A stretch of DNA of 64,000 nt from Bradyrhizobium algeriense (GTDB lineage: Bacteria; Pseudomonadota; Alphaproteobacteria; Rhizobiales; Xanthobacteraceae). The stretch is from positions 106,608 through 170,607 of the forward strand of contig NZ_PYCN01000015.1 of the NCBI RefSeq assembly GCF_003062295.1, read 5' to 3'. A program made the position numbers and the translations under genes. Below, piece by piece: positions 44,430 through 52,186 of the stretch (positions are counted from its first letter, which is position 1; each line of letters starts with the position of its first letter). The notes under the pieces were generated by a model. That model ran no database searches. It was not told the origin of the DNA and saw only the letters and a list, made by a program, of their open reading frames with translations.

Positions 44430-44454
44430 GAAAAAGCCCGGATTGCTCCGGGCT
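44430..44454 (-). terminator. Rho-independent terminator for the gene at 44460-44729
   Basis: On the minus strand, AGCCCGG and CCGGGCT pair as a 7-bp stem around AGCAAT and are followed by TTTTTCC. It lies just beyond the stop codon of the Tyr/Gly-rich protein gene. Confidence 0.85.
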
Positions 44455-44459
44455 CTTCC

Positions 44460-44729
44460 TTACCAACCGTCGTAGTACCGGTAGTGGCGGCGATAGTATC
44501 GCGGCCCGTCGTAATACGCATACGGTCCACCACCATAATAGCCGTACCTCGGGCCATAGTAGTAACCGTTGTTGTAGGCGTTAGCTGCTGCCGCCGCGCC
44601 TAAAACGCCTGCGGCGACGCCGAAGCCGATGGCCGCGTTACGGCCGCCACGCGCTTCCGCCGGGGAGCTGACGACGGCGGTTGTCGCAAGCGCGGCAACG
44701 GTTGCGAGCCCAAGTCCTATCTTTCGCAT
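44460..44729 (-). CDS. Secreted Tyr/Gly-rich protein
   Basis: 89 residues. Signal peptide MRKIGLGLATVAALATTAVV with SSPAEA cleavage. Then AAIGFGVAAGVLGAAAAANA, a glycine-zipper-like helix, and a Tyr/Gly/Arg tail (YYYGPRYGYYGGGPYAYYDG ... RRHYRYYDGW). Similar layouts occur in rhizobial exported proteins of unknown role. Its own terminator follows. Confidence 0.85.
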   Translation of the reverse strand: MRKIGLGLATVAALATTAVVSSPAEARGGRNAAIGFGVAAGVLGAAAAANAYNNGYYYGPRYGYYGGGPYAYYDGPRYYRRHYRYYDGW

Positions 44730-45026
44730 ATGGACCTCCTTTCCGTAGCCGGGTTAACTCCTCCCACATGAGGCTGTTGCAGGAACTTGCCCAGCTTAGT
44801 TTCGGATTTTTGCGAAACAGATTTCTGTTCCCGTGATTCAGCCTGAAACGGCTAGCCGACGCGGCCTCGGCGCCATTCACCAAGCGCCCCCACCTACGTC
44901 GCGGCGCGGGGGTGACACGCAATTGACACGCAACACACTGCCCTGTGATGCATTTTGCTGCTATTTATTGCCCCGAGCGCCCCAAACGCCTGAAAAACAA
45001 CAAACCTTCTCAAGGAGTTCTCCAAA

Positions 45027-45479
45027 ATGCGCTATCTCCACACCATGCTGCGCGTCCGCAATCTCGATACCGCGATGAAGTTTTACCAGGACGCGCTGGG
45101 GCTGAAGGAAGTACGCCGGGTCGACAACGACAAGGGCCGGTTCACGCTGGTGTTCCTGTGCGCACCCGAGGACGAAGGCCTGTTGAAGGCCGCACCGCAG
45201 AACCGCGGCGCGCCACTGGTCGAACTCACCTACAATTGGGACGAAGAGAAATACGGCGAGGACCGCCATTTCGGCCACCTCGCCTATGAGGTCGACGACA
45301 TCTACGCCACCTGCGATCGCCTGATGAAGGCCGGCATCACCATCAACCGGCCGCCGCGCGACGGCAACATGGCCTTCGTGCGCTCGCCGGATCTGCATTC
45401 GATTGAGCTGTTGCAGAAGGGCGAACCGAAGCCGCCGGCGGAGCCGTGGTCCTCGATGCCGAACACCGGCCACTGGTAG
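45027..45479 (+). CDS. Lactoylglutathione lyase (glyoxalase I)-like protein
   Basis: 150 residues, ATG after AAGGAG. VOC-fold motifs: MRYLHTMLRVRNLDTAMKFY (metal-binding His), LGLKEVRRVDNDKGRFTLVF, LVELTYNWDEEKY and HFGHLAYEVDDIY, which match the glyoxalase I pattern with its H/E metal ligands. The call is strong; whether it acts on methylglyoxal-glutathione is inferred. Confidence 0.9.
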   Translation: MRYLHTMLRVRNLDTAMKFYQDALGLKEVRRVDNDKGRFTLVFLCAPEDEGLLKAAPQNRGAPLVELTYNWDEEKYGEDRHFGHLAYEVDDIYATCDRLMKAGITINRPPRDGNMAFVRSPDLHSIELLQKGEPKPPAEPWSSMPNTGHW

Positions 45480-45482
45480 GCC

Positions 45483-45698
45483 TTGTACAACTTCTTCGTG
45501 CACCTCCGCCATCCGAGTTACCGGCTCGTGACACGCGCGGACGCGCCGTTTCCTGACCACACGAGTGCTGGCGAATGGCGGCTGACGCGCAGCCGCCATG
45601 CTGACGACGTCAACGCCGAGGTGCGCGAGGCGATCGACCGCGACGGCTATTCGCTGTTTCGGATCGGATTGTCGCTCTCGGAAATTCCGAAATCATAA
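45483..45698 (+). CDS. Hypothetical protein
   Basis: 71 residues from a TTG at 45483 (LYNFFVHLRHPSYRLVTRAD), no ATG/GTG available in frame nearer. Starts three bases after the glyoxalase stop, so may be translated with it. Contains GEWRLTRSRHADDVNAEVRE and YSLFRIGLSLSEIP. No family recognised. Confidence 0.6.
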   Translation: MYNFFVHLRHPSYRLVTRADAPFPDHTSAGEWRLTRSRHADDVNAEVREAIDRDGYSLFRIGLSLSEIPKS

Positions 45699-45788
45699 AA
45701 CGTTCCTTCGCTTGCGTACAATTTCGCGCAGGAACGACGCATGGCGAAAGCGCGTTGTCTTCGCGATTGAGAAATCGAGGAGACTGCG

Positions 45789-45869
45789 ATGGGACGAGGA
45801 ATATTGCTTTGGCTGTTGGGCGTGCCGATTCCGGTGATCATCCTTTTATGGTTGTTCTTCGGTCAGTGA
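45789..45869 (+). CDS. Tiny hydrophobic protein, 26 residues
   Basis: ATG at 45789, GAGGAGA upstream. MGRGILLWLLGVPIPVIILL then WLFFGQ: an almost entirely hydrophobic peptide, one transmembrane helix with a proline-containing kink. It resembles a DUF-type micro-protein conserved in Bradyrhizobium. Confidence 0.62.
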   Translation: MGRGILLWLLGVPIPVIILLWLFFGQ

Positions 45870-46036
45870 CGACTGGCGCAGCGACGCGTCAGGCCAAGAT
45901 CGGGCTCTGTCGCACTGCGGCGGAGCCTGATTTTTTATAAGCCTGATTTAGCAACCGTGTCCTGCCGCAAACCGCGCGCTTTTTCGCTGATCTTCGGCTA
46001 TGAACTCATCAACGAGATCAACGGGAGCGACGACGC

Positions 46037-46684
46037 GTGGCCGACAACAAGAAACAACAACTCACGATCTGGGGCCGGGCCAATTCGGTCAATGTTCAAA
46101 AAGTGCTGTGGTGCCTCGCCGAACTCGACCTCGCCTATGAGCGCATCGACGCCGGCATGCAGTTCGGCAAGAACAACGAGGCCCCGTATCTGGCGATGAA
46201 TCCCAATGGCCGTGTGCCGACGCTGGTGGACGGCGACTATGTGCTGTGGGAATCCAATTCCGTGATGCGCTATCTGTGCATGGCCTATGGCGAGAGTTCG
46301 CCGATCTACCCCTCGCAGCCGCAAGCGCGCGCCGGCGTCGACCGCTGGCTCGACTGGACGCTGTCGACGCTGCAGCCGGTCGACCGACCGGTATTCTGGG
46401 CGCTGGTGCGGACGCCGGTCGAAAAGCGCGACATGGTGGCGATCCAGAAGGATGTCGACGCTGAGGCCGTGGTCTGGCGGATGGTCGAGGCGCAACTGGC
46501 GAACCGGCGCTTCATCGAAGGCGACCAGTTCACGATCGCCGACATCGCGCTCGGCGCCTATGCGCGGCGCTGGCTGGGAGTCGAGGGCGTCACCAAGCCG
46601 GAACTGCCGAACCTCGATCGCTGGTTTGCGCAGTTCGCGGCCCGCCCCGGCTTCACGCAGTTCATCGCGCCGCCGATGACGTAA
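46037..46684 (+). CDS. Glutathione S-transferase family protein
   Basis: 215 residues from the GTG at 46037 (VADNKKQQLTIWGRANSVNV), GGGAG upstream. N-terminal thioredoxin-like domain (LTIWGRANSVNVQKVLWCLA; NPNGRVPTLVDGDYVLWESN with the cis-Pro and the glutathione-contacting E-S) and a C-terminal all-helical domain. Which GST class cannot be told. Confidence 0.9.
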   Translation: MADNKKQQLTIWGRANSVNVQKVLWCLAELDLAYERIDAGMQFGKNNEAPYLAMNPNGRVPTLVDGDYVLWESNSVMRYLCMAYGESSPIYPSQPQARAGVDRWLDWTLSTLQPVDRPVFWALVRTPVEKRDMVAIQKDVDAEAVVWRMVEAQLANRRFIEGDQFTIADIALGAYARRWLGVEGVTKPELPNLDRWFAQFAARPGFTQFIAPPMT

Positions 46685-46697
46685 GCGCTTTGAATCT

Positions 46698-46752
46698 CGT
46701 CGTGCCCGGGCAAAAGCGAAGCGCGTCTTCGCGCAAATGTCCGGGCATGACG
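46698..46752. repeat. Short palindromic intergenic repeat
   Basis: CGTCGTGCCCGG (46698-46709) and CCGGGCATGACG (46741-46752) are inverted copies with one G-T, and GCGAAGCGCGTCTTCGC inside forms a nested hairpin. Same kind as the CGTCATTCC element at 11394, with CGTCATGCCCGG ends. Confidence 0.7.
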
Positions 46753-46770
46753 GAAGTCGCGCGGCGCTTG

Positions 46771-47022
46771 TCAGCGCGAGCCGCTGGAAACACCGGCGCC
46801 GACGCTCACCGCGCCGCCGATTTTCATGCAGGTGCTGGTGCCTTCGATCTTGACGAAGCCCGCGCCGTACTCCGCGCAGGCGTTGGCGGAATTTGAGCGC
46901 TTCAGCGGAAGCTGCTTGCCCGGTGTCGCGGCCTTGTCGGACTTCTGGATACGGGGCTGCTCGGCAGCCGCGGCAACCGCAGGCAACACCACAGCGATCG
47001 TTACAAGGAGGGATTTTCGCAT
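46771..47022 (-). CDS. Small secreted protein with a porin-like N-terminal signature
   Basis: 83 residues. Signal peptide MRKSLLVTIAVVLPAVAAAA. The later part reads NACAEYGAGFVKIEGTSTCM-KIGG, which is the invariant start of rhizobial porins (C-x-x-Y-G-x-G-F-x-x-I-x-G-T-x-T-C-x-K-I-G-G), here followed directly by a stop-proximal GAVSVGAGVSSGSR tail. No barrel follows, so the gene is a stand-alone signature fragment, possibly a decayed porin or a distinct micro-protein family. Confidence 0.72.
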   Translation of the reverse strand: MRKSLLVTIAVVLPAVAAAAEQPRIQKSDKAATPGKQLPLKRSNSANACAEYGAGFVKIEGTSTCMKIGGAVSVGAGVSSGSR

Positions 47023-47058
47023 CCCGCCTTTTATCGCCGCTTGCGGGTCGATGCCAGA

Positions 47059-47319
47059 CTAGCGGACGAACTTGACGCCGACCGATTTGCCACGGCGCCA
47101 GACCACTTCGCAGCGGCGTCCAGTCCTGGCGTCGCGCGAAAACGCCAGCCGCAACTTCGCCGGCAGCGAGTTGGGGTCGTCGATCGTAACCTTCGCCCCC
47201 GTCGTGGACAGATCCTTCACCACGCATTGGCGCGCGGCAAAACCGCCCTCGAGCGTGATCCACCCGGGCTGACTCAATGATTTGCGCGACTCGCGCTTCT
47301 TGCTCGATTGCAAAGCCAT
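47059..47319 (-). CDS. PilZ domain protein
   Basis: 86 residues. ARRxS-like KKRESRKSLSQPGWITLEGG and CVVKDLSTTGAKVTIDD (the D-x-S-x-x-G-A motif), ending CEVVWRRGKSVGVKFVR. Stand-alone c-di-GMP-receptor-type domain, 82 kDa-less and without partner domain. Similar in layout to the one at 6135-6386. Confidence 0.85.
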   Translation of the reverse strand: MALQSSKKRESRKSLSQPGWITLEGGFAARQCVVKDLSTTGAKVTIDDPNSLPAKLRLAFSRDARTGRRCEVVWRRGKSVGVKFVR

Positions 47320-47565
47320 GTCGGAAGTTCCCCCGACTCATCCTTACGCCCTGCGGCTTTAAATTCCGTTGCACCGGTGGTGGCGTGTCTCCGCAAGGGG
47401 TGTCGATCGGGGCGCAAACGGCCGTAAAAAACCGGCTTCCGAGCGGCTTGCCCACCCGGCCAAACGCCACTATACGTTCGCCCGTCGCCGCCTCCATGGA
47501 ACATGGACGGCAGGCGGCCAAACGGCCCATCAAGCGCATAACGCATTGATTTTCCGGTTGTTTTA

Positions 47566-47640
47566 GCTCCCTTCGTCTATCGGTTAGGACGCCACCCTTT
47601 CACGGTGGAGAGAGCGGTTCGATTCCGCTAGGGAGCGCCA
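47566..47640 (+). tRNA. tRNA-Glu (anticodon TTC)
   Basis: 75 bases with encoded CCA. GCTCCCT pairs with AGGGAGC; the anticodon stem closes CTTTCAC with TTC; T arm GGTTCGATTCC. Clean cloverleaf. Confidence 0.96.
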
Positions 47641-47772
47641 TCACGTTGCAAACACTTTCAAAACCCAAGGCGACCATTTTCAAGGCTTAAGGGAACCATT
47701 TTCCCAGCCCAAGTTCCATCCGCTGCATGGTCCGGCAAACGGACATCAGTGCGTAAGAGTGAGGGACAGGGA

Positions 47773-47865
47773 ATGGATACGGCCGCTATTGCAATCACGA
47801 CCTGCGTCGCGCTTTACCTCGCACTCCGCGTAACGTTGCGGGTCTACTTTCCGCCAGATACCTGA
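47773..47865 (+). CDS. Tiny membrane protein, 30 residues
   Basis: ATG at 47773 after GAGGGACAGGG. MDTAAIAITTCVALYLALRV then TLRVYFPPDT: one transmembrane helix. Good start signal. Resembles small rhizobial micro-proteins; function unknown. Confidence 0.58.
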   Translation: MDTAAIAITTCVALYLALRVTLRVYFPPDT

Positions 47866-47885
47866 CGGCTCCGCGGCTAGCGACG

Positions 47886-48851
47886 TCAGCGTAGCTTTGC
47901 TCTCCTTGAGGCCGCGCCTCTGCGTGACCGCCCGCGAGCACGCCATCTCCTGGCGATCAGATAGGAGGGACAGCCAAGAAAGAGCCCAACGCCGCCGATG
48001 TACATCGCGACCAGGAACGTGAATTCAAGCGGCGCGCTGGCCAGGGAGACGGGGGTTGAGCCCGAAATAGCGTAAGGCGCTCCTCTCAAAATCATCGCTA
48101 TCAGCTGGCTCCCTGCAAAGAGACCTATCGGCAAGCCGATTGCCATGGCCCACACAGGCAACGGTTCAGACGGTCCGGAATTCGCCGCCTCGACGTGGCC
48201 CTGTGGCGGCAGTCGTTCCTGCAACGGCTCGATCTCGGAAATAAAGTCGTGCCCGAAAAGCCTGCCCAACTCGCGGAGCTGAACGGGCGTCAGATAGACG
48301 ATGATGGCATTGCCGTCGAAGAATGCCGCGAACCGGCCTGTTGCCCCTGAGGGCAGCCGCTCGTTGAGACACGTCACGACCGACCAGTCGAAATCCTTGG
48401 CCGCGATCAGGTCAAAGGGCGTGCAGCTTCCCGGCCCTTCAATCGCAATCTCCATGCGCGCGGACGGGCCGCCTGGCCCCTGCCTCACGATCTTTGTCGC
48501 AGAGACTGTCGCGCTCGGCCACTCCTCTCCCGCCAGGGCCATGATCGAGGCCACGATCTCTGCATAATCCGCCTCGCCCGCCACGTCGAAACAGTGGTCC
48601 TGGAAGTGAATCGCGTTCGCAAACACCTGCTCCGGTCCGCTCAGCGCGAGATCGAGAAAGGTCAGCGGCAAAGGCGGCTCCGGAATGCCGGTGCCCTCGA
48701 ATTCCTCCGCCATCCGGTGCGCGAGTGCGGGGAATTCCCGTTCCGGGAAAAGCGGCTTCAATCCGATCTTTTCAAGCTGCGAAATCGCAGCTGCAATTTT
48801 CGGCGCATCGTCAACGGACAACTTACGGGAAGAACGAGTCACCTCTGCCAT
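47886..48851 (-). CDS. Hypothetical protein with C-terminal membrane helices
   Basis: 321 residues. The N-terminal 235 residues form a soluble alpha/beta region (FLDLALSGPEQVFANAIHFQ; FPLIAAKDFDWSV-like FDLIAAKDFDWSVVTCLNER), then two transmembrane helices (VWAMAIGLPIGLFAGSQLIA; FTFLVAMYIGGVGLFLG) and a very basic tail (RRWRARGRSRRGAASRRAKL). No family recognised. Good coding composition on this strand only. Confidence 0.72.
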   Translation of the reverse strand: MAEVTRSSRKLSVDDAPKIAAAISQLEKIGLKPLFPEREFPALAHRMAEEFEGTGIPEPPLPLTFLDLALSGPEQVFANAIHFQDHCFDVAGEADYAEIVASIMALAGEEWPSATVSATKIVRQGPGGPSARMEIAIEGPGSCTPFDLIAAKDFDWSVVTCLNERLPSGATGRFAAFFDGNAIIVYLTPVQLRELGRLFGHDFISEIEPLQERLPPQGHVEAANSGPSEPLPVWAMAIGLPIGLFAGSQLIAMILRGAPYAISGSTPVSLASAPLEFTFLVAMYIGGVGLFLGCPSYLIARRWRARGRSRRGAASRRAKLR

Positions 48852-48897
48852 CTCACGCCAGCCGCATGCATCTCGCTCCGAACAACATCAATTTCGG

Positions 48898-49110
48898 ATG
48901 TCTCAGCAAGATGACATGGCTTTCTCGCTCCCCGCGGTTGCCGAGCTTATGAAAAAGCTTGGAACAACAACGCGCCAAACGAAACGCGAAAAAGTGGCAA
49001 GCCCGCTGCCATTGCGCGATTTTTTTGGCCTATCGGCGCTGCTCTCTCCAACAACCCTGCTTTTGCACCGTTCGGATCTGGATGCCTTGCGCTCCCGGGT
49101 GGATCACTAA
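48898..49110 (+). CDS. Possible small protein (weak)
   Basis: 70 residues from the ATG at 48898 (MSQQDDMAFSLPAVAELMKK). No ribosome-binding site, no family. Listed because it is the only open frame in this interval and begins with plausible helical sequence; may be spurious. Confidence 0.22.
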   Translation: MSQQDDMAFSLPAVAELMKKLGTTTRQTKREKVASPLPLRDFFGLSALLSPTTLLLHRSDLDALRSRVDH

Positions 49111-49486
49111 GCGAGCCGGACGGGGGTGATATCGCTAGCTGCAGCACAGGCGGGCACGACAAGAACGGCCAATCGCACACAGGTCGGGAAGATTGCGTAT
49201 TTATTCTAAAGTCCGCGCATTTAATATATGCGGCACCCGCACCAAATTAAATTGACTGCGATGGATTGTGACAAATGAAAACACACCCACGGAGAGCACT
49301 TCGAAGTCAGGCGCGAAGAGGATATAAGACAACTTATAATAGCTAGAATTATTTTAAATTGAGGTATTATAGTAAAGTCAATCTACTTTACTGAATTTTA
49401 ATAAATGATAGGTTTCGGGAAAATCTGGCAACTTAAGTCAGAGAATAAAAGTCATTGTGAGTTCCAGTTATTGGCAGGAGTAGGCG
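49111..49486. other. AT-rich upstream region of the PEP-CTERM gene
   Basis: 376 bases without a gene. From about 49190 onward the DNA turns strongly AT-rich (TTTAATATATGCGGC, TATAATAGCTAGAATTATT, TTTACTGAATTTTAATAAAT), unlike the surrounding GC-rich sequence. The likely promoter of the PEP-CTERM gene lies here, and the composition suits an H-NS-bound, acquired region. Confidence 0.5.
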
Positions 49487-50140
49487 ATGAAAATTCTTCG
49501 CACAAACGTAGTCGCAATTTCAATCTCGGCGGCGGCAGCCATGTTCAGCGTCTCAGCACGCGCCGACATTGTTTCGAGCACCTCGGATACTTGGCAGACC
49601 AGCAGCACATCGTGGAACGTCGACTTCAACAACGACAATGTGAGCAGCTTCAATGCTCATGTAGGTAGCGAACTCATCAAGATTTCTACAGTCGGCATCG
49701 TGGACACTGGAAGCGGGAACGCAACGGCCACGCCGGGGAACAAAGACACTCTCTTCACTTCGATCACGTTCGACCCCACGAACAACGTGTTCACGTCGTT
49801 TTCCTTCCAGGGGCAACTCGCCATCCTTGGCGATGTCTTTGTCGAAGTGAATGACAACTTCGGCAATACTTTCACCTTCACCAACGTCCCCAAGAGCTCA
49901 GTCTTCGGACCGTTCGGGGCGGCCGCCGTTGCGGGCAGCGGCCAATTCATCGACAAGGTCAAGGTCTATACTGCGCTCCCCGAAAACTTTAACTCCATCA
50001 AGCTGGTCGATTTTGGCAACTACACAGTAGCCGGCGCGGTGCCGGAGCCGGCAACCTGGGCAATGATGATGCTCGGCTTCTTCGGCGTGGGCTTCCTTGC
50101 CTATCGGCGGAAGAATCAAGGCCACGTTCGCCTGGCCTAG
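49487..50140 (+). CDS. PEPxxWA-CTERM sorting-domain protein
   Basis: 217 residues, ATG after GGCAGGAG. Signal peptide MKILRTNVVAISISAAAAMF ... ARA. The secreted body (about residues 25-180) is Asn/Thr/Ser-rich, beta-like and without catalytic motif. The C-terminus is a complete sorting signal: VPEPATWAMMMLGFFGVGF-LAYRRKNQ, i.e. PEP motif, hydrophobic helix and basic end. An exosortase is predicted to remove it and release or anchor the protein at the outside. A dedicated exosortase gene is not in the window. Composition is less GC-rich than the neighbours. Confidence 0.92.
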   Translation: MKILRTNVVAISISAAAAMFSVSARADIVSSTSDTWQTSSTSWNVDFNNDNVSSFNAHVGSELIKISTVGIVDTGSGNATATPGNKDTLFTSITFDPTNNVFTSFSFQGQLAILGDVFVEVNDNFGNTFTFTNVPKSSVFGPFGAAAVAGSGQFIDKVKVYTALPENFNSIKLVDFGNYTVAGAVPEPATWAMMMLGFFGVGFLAYRRKNQGHVRLA

Positions 50141-50169
50141 GTCTGCACGTCGCATTGTTTGCTGTGGGC

Positions 50170-50189
50170 AGGCCGCCGAAAGGCGGCCT
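50170..50189 (+). terminator. Hairpin with GAAA tetraloop
   Basis: AGGCCGCC (50170-50177) and GGCGGCCT (50182-50189) enclose a GAAA tetraloop, 30 bases after the PEP-CTERM stop. The following CTCCACGG has no T-run, so factor-independent termination would be weak. Confidence 0.6.
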
Positions 50190-50277
50190 CTCCACGGTCA
50201 ACCGGTTCTGATGCGCTGCGCTGCCGTCTGACACCCGTGCCCTTCCAGCCTTTGGCGCATCGTCCTGGGAGGATCGT

Positions 50278-50538
50278 ATGCCTCGAGATCCCCGCGCGAA
50301 AGAATTGGCTAATCTGAAGGAAGCGCTCGCGAACTTCGAGCATCAGCTCGATGCATTCGAAGCCCGGGTCGGATACCGAACGAAGGCCCCCCACGTTCAT
50401 TGTCTGTCGTCGACCGATCCTCACCTGTCATCGCCCGATCCTCAAATTGCGTTTGCCAATGAGGTCGTCGCCGCGATGAAGAACCGGCTGGCCGAGGGTC
50501 GCGCCATGGCCGGCATGCGGCAAAGCGAACTCTCCTAG
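50278..50538 (+). CDS. Hypothetical protein
   Basis: 86 residues, ATG after GGGAGGAT. MPRDPRAKELANLKEALANF and a coiled-coil-like beginning, then FEARVGYRTKAPHVHCLSST and a helical C-terminus (VVAAMKNRLAEGRAMAGMRQ). No family recognised. Confidence 0.6.
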   Translation: MPRDPRAKELANLKEALANFEHQLDAFEARVGYRTKAPHVHCLSSTDPHLSSPDPQIAFANEVVAAMKNRLAEGRAMAGMRQSELS

Positions 50539-50717
50539 CACCAACGCGACTTTCCATCACGCAGGGCCTTTCGGTTCGCTCGCAGCCGCGGCTGGCGGCC
50601 GGCCGAAACATCGCGACTTTCCACTCGCACGACGCGAACTATCTCTTTCCTGATGCGATGGCGTGAGTGAATATCCTCCCGCAAGCCACGGGCGCATTCA
50701 CACGTTTTGCGAAAAAC

Positions 50718-50831
50718 ATGCGCGACTACACGTTAAAGGAGAAGACGAAGATAACCGCTGGCGCGGTTGCGGCGCTCGTCATCGTGGCGTGGCTTGCAAT
50801 CATCGCATTGGCGCTGCTGTCCGGAGGATAA
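50718..50831 (+). CDS. Tiny membrane protein, 37 residues
   Basis: ATG at 50718. MRDYTLKEKTKITAGAVAAL then VIVAWLAIIALALLSGG: a basic amphipathic head and one transmembrane helix. Ribosome-binding site weak. Confidence 0.48.
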   Translation: MRDYTLKEKTKITAGAVAALVIVAWLAIIALALLSGG

Positions 50832-50856
50832 ATTAAGGGCGGCTGGCGACGTTCAC

Positions 50857-50900
50857 GGAACTTTGTTCTACCCTCGCGAAAACGTGAGGAACTTTGTTCT
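50857..50900. repeat. 13-bp direct repeat in the promoter of the hydrolase gene
   Basis: GGAACTTTGTTCT occurs at 50857-50869 and 50888-50900, 31 bases apart, just before the M20 hydrolase gene. GGAAC also matches the -35 of general-stress EcfG promoters, but no CGTT at the right spacing follows, so the repeat is listed as a possible operator pair. Confidence 0.6.
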
Positions 50901-50936
50901 CCCCCGGAGAACTACGGACTAGCAGGTGCTTCATCC

Positions 50937-52166
50937 ATGATTGACCATCTCTCGCGTGTCGACGGCACGCGTATTCTCGCCGACCTTCACGCGCTGCGTG
51001 CAATCGGCACGTATAAAACCGGTGTCCACAAGCCGACGTTCTCGGAACCGCACATACGTTCTTTGCACTGGCTGGTGCAGCGTCTTCCCGAAGCCGGTCT
51101 CACGGGCGAGATCGATGGCATTGGCAACATCCTCGGCACCAGCACCAAGCCCGGGCCGAAGCTGCTGGCGGGGTCGCATCTCGAAAGCCAGAACCACGCG
51201 GGCTGGCTCGATGGGCCGCTCGGCGTAATCTATGCGCTCGAAGCCGCCCGCGTCATCAATCGCGATCCGAATACAAGCGGCGCGGTCGAAGTTGCATCAT
51301 GGTGCGACGAGGAAGGGCATTTCGGGCACTTCCTCGGCAGCCGGTCCTATGTCGGCGGCGTCACCGAAGCCGATATCGACGCGGCGCACGACCGCAGCGG
51401 CAAACGCATGCGTGACGCACTGCGCGACGCCGGCCTCACTGGCCGCGCCCGCGCACAGTACGAACGCGGGCGGCATATCGGATATCTCGAAGCCCATATC
51501 GAACAGGGCGAGACGCTCGAAAGCAGCGGCCTCAAGATTGGGGTAGTCACCTCCATCGTCGGGATCTGGCAATACCGCATCACGTTCACGGGCGAGCAAA
51601 ACCACGCCGGCACCACGCGGATGGCCATCCGCAGGGATGCTGGGCTGGCACTCGCCAGATTTTGCGTCGATATCGACGAGCGCTTTCCCGCAGCCTGCGG
51701 CCCCCGCACGGTGTGGACCACCGGCCGTATCAGACTCGATCCCGGCGCGCCCAGCATCATCCCCGGCGCGGCAGAAATGCTGTTCCAGATTCGCGACGAC
51801 GATCCGGCGGTGATTGCGCGGCTGGAGGATCTCCTCCGCAGCATGGCCGCGGAGGTCGACAAGCAGGGCCGCTGCAGCGTCGCCGTGGAGCGCATTCGCA
51901 CCGGCGCGCCCGCGCTGATGGATGTCGCCTTCCAGCAGGCCGTCGAACAAGCCGGCGCAGCCCGTGCCGGCGGCAGGTCACTGCGTATGCCGAGCGGCGC
52001 CGGCCACGACGCCCAGATTCTCGCGACCGTCATGCCGGCGGGCATGCTGTTCGTGCCTTCGATCGGCGGCATCTCGCACCACTGGACCGAGAACACCGCT
52101 GACGCCGACATCGTCACGGGGGCCGAGGTCTTTGTCGATACCTGCCGGCGGCTGCTGGCGCGGTGA
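50937..52166 (+). CDS. Zn-dependent M20-family amidohydrolase (allantoate/N-carbamoyl amino acid type)
   Basis: 409 residues. Peptidase-M20 landmarks: LLAGSHLESQNHAGWLDGPLGV (metal His and bridging Asp), WCDEEGHFGHFLGSRSYVGG with the catalytic Glu-Glu, a dimerisation-domain GEQNHAGTTRMAIRRDAGLA and the C-terminal SGAGHDAQILATVMPAGMLF ending GISHHWTEN. The AGTTRM and SGAGHD patterns fit allantoate amidohydrolase / L-carbamoylase. An operon with the MFS gene (gap 20 bases) suggests purine-derived or carbamoyl amino acid use. Confidence 0.92.
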   Translation: MIDHLSRVDGTRILADLHALRAIGTYKTGVHKPTFSEPHIRSLHWLVQRLPEAGLTGEIDGIGNILGTSTKPGPKLLAGSHLESQNHAGWLDGPLGVIYALEAARVINRDPNTSGAVEVASWCDEEGHFGHFLGSRSYVGGVTEADIDAAHDRSGKRMRDALRDAGLTGRARAQYERGRHIGYLEAHIEQGETLESSGLKIGVVTSIVGIWQYRITFTGEQNHAGTTRMAIRRDAGLALARFCVDIDERFPAACGPRTVWTTGRIRLDPGAPSIIPGAAEMLFQIRDDDPAVIARLEDLLRSMAAEVDKQGRCSVAVERIRTGAPALMDVAFQQAVEQAGAARAGGRSLRMPSGAGHDAQILATVMPAGMLFVPSIGGISHHWTENTADADIVTGAEVFVDTCRRLLAR

Positions 52167-52186
52167 GACGGCGCGTAAGGGACGAC

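Noticed and set aside
50857..50900. EcfG general-stress promoter (GGAAC ... CGTT).
   Set aside because: GGAAC is present twice but no CGTT at 16-17 bases spacing follows, so only the direct repeat is reported.
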